A stretch of DNA of 64,000 bases from Lachnospiraceae bacterium (GCA_009774175.1 VSNG01000011.1:1-64000), one strand, 5' to 3'. Positions 27,112 to 35,997 are shown, counted from the first letter of the stretch. The notes: generated by a model not told the origin, from the letters alone. Made by a program: numbers and translations.

Positions 27112-27948
27112 CTAACCTTTAACAGCGCCCGCTGCCACGCCCTTAATAATGTACTTCTGGCAGGACAGGTAGAAAATGATAACCGGAATAATGCTCATCA
27201 GGATCAGCGCCATCGTTGCGCCCAGATCCACCGTGCCGTAGCTTCCCTTCAGGTACTGGATATGAATGGGAATGGTGCGGTATTTATTGATATCAAGCAC
27301 CAGCACCGGCAGAAGATAATCGTTCCACACCCACATGATTTCCAGAATACCCACGGAAATCATGGTAGGCTTTAACATCGGCACAACCACCTGGAAGAAA
27401 ATACGCACCGGCCCGCATCCGTCGATGGACGCCGCCTCTTCCACTTCCAGCGGAATTGCCTTCACAAATCCGACAAACATGAAGATCGCAAGTCCTGCGC
27501 CGAAACCAAGATAGACAATCGGAATCGTCCAGGGCGTATTCAGCTGCAGTTTATCCGCCGTTTTGGACAGCGGGAACATTACCATCTGGAAAGGCACTAC
27601 CATGGAGAACACGCACAGGAAATAGATCGCCTTACAGAAAGCGGAATCCACCCTCGCGATATACCACGCAGCCATGGAGGTACAAAGCAGAATTAGAAAT
27701 GTGGAAAGTAACGTAATCATAACGCTGTACAGCACACTGTTCACGAAAGGATAGTTACCGAACGTCATACCCTTTACAAAATTACTGAAACCGGCGCTCA
27801 TCTCCCCGGTGGGAAGCGCAAAGGTATCGGTCTTTACAAACGTATTCTGTTTGAATGAGTTGATCACAACCGCCAGCACAGGAAGTACATAGACAATGCT
27901 GACCACAGCCAATATCACGGAAAGAATGGTTTTTGTATTCTTTTTCAT
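27112..27948 (-). CDS. Maltodextrin ABC transporter permease, MalG type
   Basis: 278 residues, six helices, EAA loop EVEEAASIDGCGPVRIFFQVVVPMLKPT, and a C-terminal IIKGVAAGAVKG tail. Its ATG shares one base with the TAA of the MalF-type gene (TAATG), so the two are coupled. It forms the channel with that partner. The ATPase is not encoded here. Confidence 0.93.
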   Translation of the reverse strand: MKKNTKTILSVILAVVSIVYVLPVLAVVINSFKQNTFVKTDTFALPTGEMSAGFSNFVKGMTFGNYPFVNSVLYSVMITLLSTFLILLCTSMAAWYIARVDSAFCKAIYFLCVFSMVVPFQMVMFPLSKTADKLQLNTPWTIPIVYLGFGAGLAIFMFVGFVKAIPLEVEEAASIDGCGPVRIFFQVVVPMLKPTMISVGILEIMWVWNDYLLPVLVLDINKYRTIPIHIQYLKGSYGTVDLGATMALILMSIIPVIIFYLSCQKYIIKGVAAGAVKG

Positions 27949-28853
27949 TACTGCTGCACCTCCCTCTTACGCGTATAGCTCAACTGAAGCAGGCCAAGTC
28001 CTGCCACCAGAATGAAGAAAATCACTGCCTTTGCCTGCGCCACACCCTGAGAAGTCGTGTTGGAACTGTAGAAGGTGTTGTAAATATTGAGCGCCAGCAT
28101 TTCTGTCGTCTTAACGGTCGTTCCGCCCGGCTGGATGATGAACGGCTGTCCGCCAGTCAGCGCCAGGTTCTGGTCAAACAGCTTGAAGCCGTTTGTCAAA
28201 GAAAGGAAGATACAGATCGTAAAGGAACTCATCACGTTGGGAATCGTCACCTTAAACAACGTCTGCATGGAAGTCGCGCCGTCGATGCGCGCCGCCTCCA
28301 GAATATCCCCGGGCACATTCTGCAATCCTGCCACGTAGATAATCATCATATAGCCGACCTGCTGCCAGCACATCAGGATAATCAATCCCCAGAAACCATA
28401 TTTGCTCTCTAAAAGAATTGAAGTCTGATAACGGCCAAGGATGCCGTCAAAGATCATCGACCAGATATAACCCAGTACGATACCGCCGATCAGGTTCGGC
28501 ATGAAAAATACGGTACGATACAGGTTGCTACCCTTGATCTCCAGCGTCAGGATATATGCCACGATAAACGCCAGCACATTGATAATGACAAGAGATACGA
28601 CTGCAAACATTGCCGTATACCAGAACGCATGGCGGAAAGAAGCATCCTGAAAAGTCTTTACATAGTTGCCGAAGCCAATGAATTTTGCATCAGAAATCAA
28701 ACGGAACTGGCACATGGATAACCAGATACCCTGGATGAAAGGCCAGACAAATCCAATGATAAATGCAATAAGTACAGGGCCCATAAAGAGGACTCCCCAA
28801 CGTTTCGTAGCCTTTTGAAGTGAATTCGTGGCGGTTATTTTCTTGCTTTTCAT
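27948..28853 (-). CDS. Maltodextrin ABC transporter permease, MalF type
   Basis: 301 residues, six helices, EAA loop DILEAARIDGATSMQTLFKVTIPNVMSS. The ATG at 28853 follows GGGGGTGATACC; a longer frame to 28904 has no ribosome site. It lies downstream of the binding-protein gene and a GC-rich hairpin. Confidence 0.93.
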   Translation of the reverse strand: MKSKKITATNSLQKATKRWGVLFMGPVLIAFIIGFVWPFIQGIWLSMCQFRLISDAKFIGFGNYVKTFQDASFRHAFWYTAMFAVVSLVIINVLAFIVAYILTLEIKGSNLYRTVFFMPNLIGGIVLGYIWSMIFDGILGRYQTSILLESKYGFWGLIILMCWQQVGYMMIIYVAGLQNVPGDILEAARIDGATSMQTLFKVTIPNVMSSFTICIFLSLTNGFKLFDQNLALTGGQPFIIQPGGTTVKTTEMLALNIYNTFYSSNTTSQGVAQAKAVIFFILVAGLGLLQLSYTRKREVQQ

Positions 28854-28925
28854 GGTATCACCCCCTGATTTATTTGCTGAAACACACTTACATAGAATAA
28901 GCATTTTCTGCTTATACCCGGAAAA

Positions 28926-28954
28926 GGCGGGGCGGATAAATGACCCGCCCCGCC
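28926..28954 (-). other. GC-rich intercistronic hairpin after the second binding-protein gene
   Basis: GGCGGGGCGG pairs perfectly with CCGCCCCGCC around a nine-base loop, in the spacer between the binding-protein gene and the MalF-type gene. It occupies the same place as the hairpin at 19272 in the other sugar operon. Confidence 0.75.
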
Positions 28955-28996
28955 GCCTGCTTAATACAGTATTCTTTTTGCTGTTTCTAATTCTTT

Positions 28997-30370
28997 TTAG
29001 TTGTTAACTGCATTGTACTCAGCTGCCCAGCCGTCTACAAACGCCGTGCGTACGGTCTCCCAGTTTGCATCGGACTGATCGGCATTGTACTGGTTCAGTG
29101 CGCTTACCAGAGTAGCGCGGTAAGAATCTACGTTAGGCTGGAAGTTGGTCGCCCAGTTCATTACATAACATCCGTCAGATGTGTACTTGTCAGCTGCTGC
29201 CAGGAATCCGTTGGTGGATGCTGCCGCAGACTTGTAAGGCATAACGCCGAAGGTGTCAACTAACTTACGGGAAGCGTCAGGATCGGTTACACACCAAACC
29301 ATGAAGTCCATGGTAGCCTGCTGATCCTCTGCGGAAGCCTTGCTGTTGATCGCCCAGCAGTTCTCAGTACCGCAGTTCAAACCTGCTTTTTCCTCGCCTG
29401 CAACGCCGCAGTAGTAAGGGATCATCGTAGCGTTCGGCACGTCAGCCTTTACTGCTTCATATTCCCAGGAACCGTTTACGAAAAATGCTGCCTTGCCTGT
29501 CTTGAACTCGTTCTCCGCATCATGTCCGCCGGTAGCCAGCTCCTTGGGATCTGTCAGGCTGTTGTTGATGCAAAGGTCGTACAGGTTCTTGAAGTTATCC
29601 AAATACTTACCAGAGATGGTAGGCGGGCACTCTGTCCAGGGTGTTCCCTCCTGCTCGTAGTAGTACTCCAGATTCGCCATATGTCCCGTGAATCTCCAGG
29701 AAGAAGAATCATCCATATCGTAAGAGGAGAAAGCGTCAAACCCAAGCTCGCCTGCACGGGAATGAATGTCCTCTGCTACTGCCTTCAAACCGTCGAAATT
29801 CTTGATCTCGTCCATGGTGTGGCCTGCCTTTTCGATCAAGTCAGGATTTACGATGATGCCGTAGCACTCGTAGCAGTAACCGATGGAAACTAACTTGCCG
29901 GTCTCATCATAAAGGTTATAAGCGTCTGTATTCAGCTCGTTTGCAATCGCCGTTCCGTTCAGATCCAGCGCGTAATCTTTCCAGTCCTTTACACCGGCCT
30001 GGTTACCGATGATAAACAGTGTCGGAGGCGCAGACTTATCCATTTCAGATAACAGTGTTGTGGAATAAGTACCGGAAGCTGCGGTAACTACCTTAACTTC
30101 TACACCGGTCTTTGCCGTGTAGTCCGCCGCAACCTCCTGTAACACCTCGTCAGACTCGGGCTTGAAGTTGAGCCAGTAAACAGAACCGCCGCCTGCCGCA
30201 GGAGCTGCTGTCTCACCGCTGTCTGCGCTGTCGCCCGCAGGAGCTGCCTCCTCGGTAGAACCACCGTTGTCTGTCGCTGCGGAACCGCCGTTGTCAGAAC
30301 CGCCGCAGCCGGCTAACATGGTCGCAATCATTGTTGCACAAAGCATGGTGCTTACAATTTTCTTTTTCAT
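28997..30370 (-). CDS. Maltodextrin-binding lipoprotein (ABC transporter SBP)
   Basis: 457 residues. The lipoprotein signal peptide ends in LAGC with Cys22. A low-complexity Gly/Ala/Ser/Asp linker runs to about residue 62, followed by the family 1 SBP fold (VYWLNFKPESDEVLQEVAADY, AFFVNGSWEYEAV). Maltodextrin is inferred as substrate from malQ in the same cluster. The ATG at 30370 follows GAGAGGG. Confidence 0.92.
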   Translation of the reverse strand: MKKKIVSTMLCATMIATMLAGCGGSDNGGSAATDNGGSTEEAAPAGDSADSGETAAPAAGGGSVYWLNFKPESDEVLQEVAADYTAKTGVEVKVVTAASGTYSTTLLSEMDKSAPPTLFIIGNQAGVKDWKDYALDLNGTAIANELNTDAYNLYDETGKLVSIGYCYECYGIIVNPDLIEKAGHTMDEIKNFDGLKAVAEDIHSRAGELGFDAFSSYDMDDSSSWRFTGHMANLEYYYEQEGTPWTECPPTISGKYLDNFKNLYDLCINNSLTDPKELATGGHDAENEFKTGKAAFFVNGSWEYEAVKADVPNATMIPYYCGVAGEEKAGLNCGTENCWAINSKASAEDQQATMDFMVWCVTDPDASRKLVDTFGVMPYKSAAASTNGFLAAADKYTSDGCYVMNWATNFQPNVDSYRATLVSALNQYNADQSDANWETVRTAFVDGWAAEYNAVNN

Positions 30371-30414
30371 TGTTTTCCCTCTCCCTTTCAATGTAAAATA
30401 AAGTTGTTTGTTTT

Positions 30415-30463
30415 GGAAACGATATCGGTAACGGTTTCGGTATTGTTGCCGGTAACGTTTCCG
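30415..30463. promoter_or_regulatory. Cluster of LacI-type operators before the maltodextrin operon
   Basis: Three related motifs lie close together: CGGTAACGTTTCCG (30450-30463, one mismatch from a palindrome), CGGTAACGGTTTCGG (30426-30440), and GGAAACGATATCGG (starting 30415). They lie between the -10 box and the start codon. Confidence 0.7.
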
Positions 30464-30476
30464 TTTGCTTAGGTTA

Positions 30477-30505
30477 AGTATATAACCTTACTACAATTTT
30501 TGCAA
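30477..30505 (-). promoter_or_regulatory. Promoter of the maltodextrin SBP-permease operon
   Basis: TTGCAA (30505-30500) and TATACT (30482-30477) with an exact 17-bp spacer on the minus strand, just upstream of the operator cluster. Confidence 0.7.
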
Positions 30506-30563
30506 TAGGGTATTTTGTTTATAACTCATTTTTGCCGTTTTAAATAGAAATTATACAGATCGT

Positions 30564-32468
30564 TTATGCATCTTTCACAAATTCTTTATCATTCTCCTGC
30601 AAAAACGCAAGAAATTCCGCCTCAGGAAGCGGCTTTGAGAAATAGTATCCCTGAATATAATCTATGTCCAGCTCCTCCATGGCCAGATACTGATCTTTTG
30701 TTTCGATTCCCTCAGACACAATTTTCAGTTTCATGCCATGAATCATCTGCATCGCGGCGTTCATTACATATTTCGCCTTGTCGTCCCTGAAAAAGGCCTG
30801 ACTCATCTCCCGGTCAAACTTTACGATGTTGACCGGCATATCCACAATATAATTCAAATTGGACTGTCCGGTACCGAAATCATCAAGCGAAAAATACACG
30901 CCATACTCCATCAGTCTGCGCATATTTTCAAGAAGCGTCTTTTTCGCAGCCATGGACGCCGACTCCGTAATTTCCAGATTAATATAGTGCGGGTCAATCT
31001 GATACTTTTCCATAATCCCTATGTAATCTTCTGCCAGTTCGGAATAACCGCACTGTACCACCGACAGATTCACTTCTATATAATGAAGCCCGTACTGCTC
31101 CAGACTCTCCCTCGTAAAGAAACGGCAGACTTTTTCAAACACAATTTCTCCCAGCGGCAGTATCTTACCGTTTGCCTCCGCCACGGAAATAAACGATCCC
31201 GGCGGCACCAGCCTGCCGTCCCGGTCACGCATACGGACCAGCGCCTCCGCACTCACGAATCTCTTTTCCCTTGTGGAGTAAATAGGCTGGTAAAACACCT
31301 CAATCCGATCTTCCTTCATGGCTTCTTCCAGCATCTGTTCCATGCTCTTCTCCTGCCGCATCTGCTCCACAAAATCGCCGTCCACCTTTTTAAAGTTAGA
31401 GGCGCCGTGATCGCGGTTCTTCCATCTGGCATACTGCATCAGATGCACCATTTCCTGATGGTCATTGACAAGAGCGGAATCCGGCATAAAGGTAAACGCC
31501 GCCTGCGCCATGCCGCCAAGCTCTCTGCGGCCATACTCCACAAAGCTCTGTATCTTCTCCACGTTGCTCCAGGCCTGCTCCGGCTGTTCAAAAATCATCC
31601 ATACCTCATCGTCCGCCATTTTGAATACTCTGGTATGCGCAAGCTTCGGCAGTCTTTTGGCAAAAGCCAGCATTACCGCCTGCTCTCTCGCCTCATCGTC
31701 CGCCTGGCTGATTCCCAGATTCCACCAGATCGTCAGCAGGGAAAATCTATTTTCATTGTTATATAGCTTTTTTGCATAGAGTAACAGGGCGTCCTGATTA
31801 AACAGCCCCGTCAGCCGATCCGTAAGATATTCCGGGTTCTCCAGACGGAAGAATATAACCATCACCCCAAGCGCACCCGCATAACCTACCAGCAGAAGCT
31901 CATTGTTTAAAAACTGCGTCAGCGCCGCCGCAAACCACATGCCCATCCAGAACAGAATTACCTGTCCCCTTCTGGGATTACCCTGCCTGCGCATTCGAAT
32001 CGTGAAAACAATGTTAGTGACCACAAAACTTCCCGCAAAGGCATACGTTGCCAGCACGGCCGGTCCCGCGGTATAAACCACTCTTCCCATCTTATAAATA
32101 CCGATGGGCAGACAGGCGATCACCACGCATTCTGCCAGAAAAATACTGCACCCGGCCGCCGCCACACGCATCATCTTCTTCCGCACTCCATACACGTCCG
32201 TACATTCATATATAAATCCCAGCAGGCCCACCAGCACAATGGTCATCAGATAAATTTTACAGATCACCAGCACGGCAGCCCTGTGATCCAGAAGCAGTCT
32301 GACAATCGCCCAAATGGAAAGCATGTCGCAGAAAACGCAAAGCAGCATCCCCGCCATAAGCACCTGAAAAGCAATCTGTGTGCTCAGCCGGAGTGATTCG
32401 TATCTCATGTAAAATAAAATCATAATAACAAGCAGAATAATGCCGCACATCTGTGCCTGTATGTTCAT
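30564..32468 (-). CDS. Membrane-anchored c-di-GMP phosphodiesterase with degenerate GGDEF domain
   Basis: 634 residues. Seven or so membrane helices (1-210) are followed by a diguanylate-cyclase-like domain whose signature is lost (KMADDEVW in place of GGDEF), then an EAL domain. The EAL domain keeps its catalytic set: EAL at 408-410, NLSVVQ, LEITES, SLDDFGTGQSNL, the Lys of VKFDRE, SEGIET and the Gln of IQGYYFSKPL. It should hydrolyse c-di-GMP, with the degenerate GGDEF perhaps acting as a GTP sensor. It appears to be a single-gene unit. Confidence 0.9.
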   Translation of the reverse strand: MNIQAQMCGIILLVIMILFYMRYESLRLSTQIAFQVLMAGMLLCVFCDMLSIWAIVRLLLDHRAAVLVICKIYLMTIVLVGLLGFIYECTDVYGVRKKMMRVAAAGCSIFLAECVVIACLPIGIYKMGRVVYTAGPAVLATYAFAGSFVVTNIVFTIRMRRQGNPRRGQVILFWMGMWFAAALTQFLNNELLLVGYAGALGVMVIFFRLENPEYLTDRLTGLFNQDALLLYAKKLYNNENRFSLLTIWWNLGISQADDEAREQAVMLAFAKRLPKLAHTRVFKMADDEVWMIFEQPEQAWSNVEKIQSFVEYGRRELGGMAQAAFTFMPDSALVNDHQEMVHLMQYARWKNRDHGASNFKKVDGDFVEQMRQEKSMEQMLEEAMKEDRIEVFYQPIYSTREKRFVSAEALVRMRDRDGRLVPPGSFISVAEANGKILPLGEIVFEKVCRFFTRESLEQYGLHYIEVNLSVVQCGYSELAEDYIGIMEKYQIDPHYINLEITESASMAAKKTLLENMRRLMEYGVYFSLDDFGTGQSNLNYIVDMPVNIVKFDREMSQAFFRDDKAKYVMNAAMQMIHGMKLKIVSEGIETKDQYLAMEELDIDYIQGYYFSKPLPEAEFLAFLQENDKEFVKDA

Positions 32469-32600
32469 TTCCCATTACTCCTTTTCTCGCTTACGGCGGG
32501 ATTTATCCTGTTTCTTTCCACAAAACGCAGTATATAATACCATATTCTTTTTCTGATTTCCACCATTATTAATGAAAAACTGTTTTTCGGTATTCTCCTA

Positions 32601-33419
32601 TCACAAAAGCGGAATCATCTCCCTGACGGAAGAAAAAATCAGGTGCGGCCTAACCTCTGAACGCCCGGCATCCTCCATCGTGGCCTCGCCGCTTAAAACA
32701 AGCACGCTTTTGAGTCCATGATTCCGGCCCGCCGCAATATCCGTATACAGACGGTCGCCCACCATGGCGATACGTCCCCTCTCCGTATTGACTCTTCGGG
32801 TCAAATACTCTATGATATCCGCATTCGGCTTACCGATCACCCTGTCGGGATAGCGAAAGGCCGAGGCATGGATAAACGCGTGGATGGCGCCGGCATCCGG
32901 GATAAAGCCGGTCTCCGTAGGGCAGTTATAATCCGGGTGGGTGGCCAGATAGGGAAGTCCCGCCCGCACAAAATCGCAAACCCTGCACATTTTCTGATAA
33001 TCCAGAGAAGTGTCAAAAGCCGTTACTACCACCTCCGGCTCCTCCTCTTCAAGCTTAATGCCCGCCTGTAAAAATTCCTCTTTAAGCAGTTCATTTCCCA
33101 GAAGAAACACTCTTTTATTCGGAAAATGCCTTTGCAGATAAAAAATAGTCGCCTGTCCCGAGGTGACTATTTTTTCCTCGTCCACGGCAAGTCCCATTCG
33201 CGCAAGTTTTTTTACATAAACCGCCGCGTTTTTGGAAGAATTGTTAGTCACAAAGACATAGCTTCTCCCGGTCGCTTCTATGCGTTCCAGAAATTCTTTT
33301 GCCCCGTCGATCCACCGCTCTCCCAGATAAACGGTGCCGTCCATATCCAGTGCAAAACACTCTACCTGTGAAAGCAGGTTGTCTCTGTCCTCATTAATAT
33401 TCGGAAGTTGTTTTTCCAT
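32601..33419 (-). CDS. HAD-IIA (NagD-like) phosphatase
   Basis: 272 residues. Motif I is DMDGT with Asp25 and Asp27, motif II TNNSS at 58-62, and motifs III/IV lie in IGKPNADI and MVGDRLYTDIAAG. A C2-type cap lies between motifs II and III. The family removes phosphate from small metabolites such as nucleotides or sugar phosphates. It is divergent from the gene at 33580, and no neighbour reveals the substrate. Confidence 0.9.
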   Translation of the reverse strand: MEKQLPNINEDRDNLLSQVECFALDMDGTVYLGERWIDGAKEFLERIEATGRSYVFVTNNSSKNAAVYVKKLARMGLAVDEEKIVTSGQATIFYLQRHFPNKRVFLLGNELLKEEFLQAGIKLEEEEPEVVVTAFDTSLDYQKMCRVCDFVRAGLPYLATHPDYNCPTETGFIPDAGAIHAFIHASAFRYPDRVIGKPNADIIEYLTRRVNTERGRIAMVGDRLYTDIAAGRNHGLKSVLVLSGEATMEDAGRSEVRPHLIFSSVREMIPLL

Positions 33420-33579
33420 GATTTACGCTCCTCCATGTTATTTCGTACATTATAGCAGAGTTCTTTAGCGGCCGCACCCTCTTTCTCTTCCTTTCTATCA
33501 GATAAAGTGCTATACTAAACGCAAATCGACCGCTTGCACCGCAAGCAGTAAACATTGCCAGAAAGCGAGGAAGCATGCC

Positions 33580-34341
33580 ATGAAAGAACAACTATACACC
33601 ATTCCCCTAAACGACGCCATAAATGCGCAGGATGAATGCCCTTTCTGTTTTATAGAACGGAATGTGGAACAGGATCTTCTCGATTTTGTACTTGGCTCCG
33701 GTTCCTCCTATATGGAAAGCGATGTGCGGGAGCAGACGGACAAAGCCGGCTTTTGCCGGTATCATTTCAAGAAAATGTTTGATTATGGCAATACGCTTGG
33801 TAACGCCTGGATTCTGAAAACCCATTACCAGCGGATGAATCAGGAGCTGCATGAAAAAATCAGGGCCTTTGCTCCCGGAAAGACTTCTCTTAAGGATAAG
33901 CTAAAAAAACAGACGCAGCGCACAAACCCCATCGGCATATGGGTTGCCGAAAAGGAATCGTCCTGCTATATCTGCAAGCGTTATGCAGACACCTACGAAC
34001 GCTATCTTGACACCTTCTTTGTCATGTATCGGAAAGATCCTGAATTTCGTCAGAAGGTAAAAGAAAGTAAGGGCTTCTGCCTCCACCACTTCGGCGATCT
34101 GTGCGAAGCCGCGGACCAGCGCCTGAACGATAAGGAAAAAACCGTTTTTTATGAATTGGTGTTCCCTCTGATGGAGCAGAACATGGCACGACTGTCCGAA
34201 GACGTCTCCTGGCTCGTGGAGAAATTCGACTACCGCAACAAAGACGCCGACTGGAAAAATTCCAGAGACGCCATTCAGCGCGGCATGCAGAAATTAAAAG
34301 GCGGATATCCCGCCGATCCGCCCTATCAGGCGAAAAAATAA
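33580..34341 (+). CDS. DUF6062-like protein with duplicated Cys/His modules
   Basis: 253 residues, soluble. Two copies of a CxxC plus GFCxxH module are visible: Cys20-Cys23 with Cys61-His64, and Cys131-Cys134 with Cys169-His172. This spacing strongly suggests two metal sites (zinc or Fe-S) from an internal duplication. I recognise it as a conserved Clostridia protein without assigned function. It has an extended -10 motif (TGCTATACT) about 75 bases upstream and a hairpin after the stop. Confidence 0.75.
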   Translation: MKEQLYTIPLNDAINAQDECPFCFIERNVEQDLLDFVLGSGSSYMESDVREQTDKAGFCRYHFKKMFDYGNTLGNAWILKTHYQRMNQELHEKIRAFAPGKTSLKDKLKKQTQRTNPIGIWVAEKESSCYICKRYADTYERYLDTFFVMYRKDPEFRQKVKESKGFCLHHFGDLCEAADQRLNDKEKTVFYELVFPLMEQNMARLSEDVSWLVEKFDYRNKDADWKNSRDAIQRGMQKLKGGYPADPPYQAKK

Positions 34342-34345
34342 AAAA

Positions 34346-34367
34346 GGACAGACATTTCTGTCTGTCC
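34346..34367 (+). terminator. Hairpin after the DUF6062-like gene
   Basis: GGACAGACA pairs with TGTCTGTCC over a four-base loop, five bases after the stop codon. The T-tract is short and mixed. Confidence 0.65.
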
Positions 34368-34467
34368 GCTTAAAAACTGCGCTTATTGTCCGATTTCATG
34401 GGGCATTTGCCTTCTCAGATGCCGAAGACAAAGATCATCCCGGAAAGAATCGGAAAGCAATTCTTTA

Positions 34468-34491
34468 GTCGCAGACTGCTGAGTCTGCGAC
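34468..34491 (-). terminator. Hairpin after the small acidic membrane protein gene
   Basis: GTCGCAGACT pairs with AGTCTGCGAC over a four-base loop, directly after the stop codon on the minus strand. The following T content is weak. Confidence 0.6.
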
Positions 34492-34493
34492 GG

Positions 34494-34847
34494 TTACATT
34501 GCATCCATGGAGCCGTCATTGTCATCATCGTCAAAAAACTCTTCTACCTTTTTTACGCCTCCAACAACTTTGTTCTCAGCCTCGGCTTTCGCAGCCTGAA
34601 TGCCTTCCCTGAACTCTTCCTTAATCTCTTCCTTCCTGCTGTCACCCTCCGCCGTATTCAGATCAAGATCTACATAGTTGCGATCCGTGTCAGGCTCATC
34701 CAGATCATCGTCAAAATTGTCAAAATCTTCATCATCGAAATCTTCATCCATCAGGGCATCCCTGTTTTTCAGGTAGTAGTACGCCCCTCCCGCTACGGCG
34801 CCAAGAGCCGCTGTCACCATTAATAATCTTCCGAATTTTTTCGCCAT
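34494..34847 (-). CDS. Small membrane-anchored acidic protein
   Basis: 117 residues. A single N-terminal membrane helix (about 8-26) is followed by a strongly acidic cytoplasmic or surface tail (DEDFDDEDFDNFDDDLDE), a Glu/Lys amphipathic helix, and a second acidic run FFDDDDND. It resembles small YtxH-like membrane proteins in layout only. AAAGGAGAACACTG precedes the ATG. Function unknown. Confidence 0.65.
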   Translation of the reverse strand: MAKKFGRLLMVTAALGAVAGGAYYYLKNRDALMDEDFDDEDFDNFDDDLDEPDTDRNYVDLDLNTAEGDSRKEEIKEEFREGIQAAKAEAENKVVGGVKKVEEFFDDDDNDGSMDAM

Positions 34848-34890
34848 CAGTGTTCTCCTTTCACCGTATCAGTCCCTGTCACTATTATTA

Positions 34891-35205
34891 TTATATTAAT
34901 ACTATTTTGTGAAAATGAAAAGAGAATATGTATAAAAAAAGAAAAAACTTTATGCCCTGCTCTTCTTCGCCAAAGCACTCATCCATATATTTTTCCATAT
35001 ATGCAGGCCTCTCCTGCAAAAACAACTGTATATAGTACAGATAGCTGTCCAAATATTGAGATGCTCCACCTATTTTCTCCATGTCATAATACCGTTCGCA
35101 GCTCTTTGCAATCGCCGCATGCATATCGTCATTCCATTTTCCGAATGTCTGTTTTACATTCCCTCTCCGCTCTTCTATTTCCAAATAAAAACTTTCTTCA
35201 TTCAA
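34891..35205 (-). CDS. Hypothetical protein
   Basis: 104 residues: a polar helical part (EERRGNVKQTFGKWNDDMHAAIAKSCERYYDMEKIG) then a hydrophobic Phe-rich tail. The ribosome site is weak (GGA) and base composition is AT-rich compared with its neighbours. It could be a real small gene or a chance frame. No homologue comes to mind. Confidence 0.35.
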   Translation of the reverse strand: MNEESFYLEIEERRGNVKQTFGKWNDDMHAAIAKSCERYYDMEKIGGASQYLDSYLYYIQLFLQERPAYMEKYMDECFGEEEQGIKFFLFLYIFSFHFHKIVLI

Positions 35206-35308
35206 TCCGTTTCATCGTCTGTCAAACCTTCTCCGTTTCCTTTTTCTCCCCTTCCACCACTACATCTTGTATTAAGAAATTTTCTCAAAACTAGTTTTTC
35301 GCATAACA

Positions 35309-35337
35309 TTGAATCCACTGCGGTATTGTGCTATAGT
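35309..35337 (+). promoter_or_regulatory. Promoter of the TetR gene
   Basis: TTGAAT (35309-35314) and TATAGT (35332-35337) with a 17-bp spacer. Confidence 0.65.
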
Positions 35338-35342
35338 TAAAG

Positions 35343-35359
35343 TCGACCAAAAAGGTCAA
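35343..35359. promoter_or_regulatory. Putative TetR autoregulatory operator
   Basis: The near-palindrome TCGACC-AAAAA-GGTCAA lies at the expected transcription start of the TetR gene. Placement and symmetry fit autorepression. Confidence 0.5.
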
Positions 35360-35381
35360 TTTATGTAGAATTGGGGAAGTT

Positions 35382-35984
35382 ATGAACGAAAAATTTTTTG
35401 ATCTAAAAAAGGAAAAACAGGACCGTATGATCAACGCGGCATTAAAAATGTTTGCCGCTGGCGGTTATAAACATGCCAGTACAGACGATATTGTGGGCGA
35501 AGCCGGTATCAGCAAGGGACTCTTATTCCATTATTTCGGAAGTAAACTCGGTCTGTACAGCTTCCTTTATGACTACAGCGTTCGTTTTATGAAGCTTGAG
35601 ATTACCGGCGGCGTTTCCTCATCAGAACAGGATTATTTTAATATCCGCAGGCAGATGGAATTTGCCAAAATGCAGGTGCTCAAAAATTATCCCTATATGC
35701 AGCAATTCCTAAACAAGTGCCGCTTTGAGAATGTAAGTGAGGCTCTTATGGCCATCGAACGCCAGAAAAATGTACTGAGCGACATTCAGGCCGTTCTCAA
35801 AAACCAGAGCGACCGCTCTTTGTTCAGAACGGAGGTTGACTACGAAAAGCTGGATCAGATGCTGACCTATACGATGGACGGCCTGATGGACGCCCGTTTC
35901 CGGGACGCCTCCTTCCAGCCGGATCTGCTCTATGAAGAGATCTGCTCCTATCTGGATATGATGAAAAAACTTACTTACCGCTGA
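35382..35984 (+). CDS. TetR-family transcriptional regulator
   Basis: 200 residues. The N-terminal helix-turn-helix is clear (RMINAALKMFAAGGYKHASTDDIVGEAGISKGLLFHYF), and a helical ligand domain follows. No transporter or enzyme gene is adjacent on the plus strand, so its target is unknown apart from likely self-control through the operator just upstream. A bidirectional terminator follows. Confidence 0.9.
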   Translation: MNEKFFDLKKEKQDRMINAALKMFAAGGYKHASTDDIVGEAGISKGLLFHYFGSKLGLYSFLYDYSVRFMKLEITGGVSSSEQDYFNIRRQMEFAKMQVLKNYPYMQQFLNKCRFENVSEALMAIERQKNVLSDIQAVLKNQSDRSLFRTEVDYEKLDQMLTYTMDGLMDARFRDASFQPDLLYEEICSYLDMMKKLTYR

Positions 35985-35997
35985 ATTTAATACAAGC

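Noticed and set aside
30738..31766. Plus-strand frame of 342 residues opposite the EAL gene
   Set aside because: Antisense shadow of a gene with intact catalytic motifs; no ribosome site and no recognisable domain.
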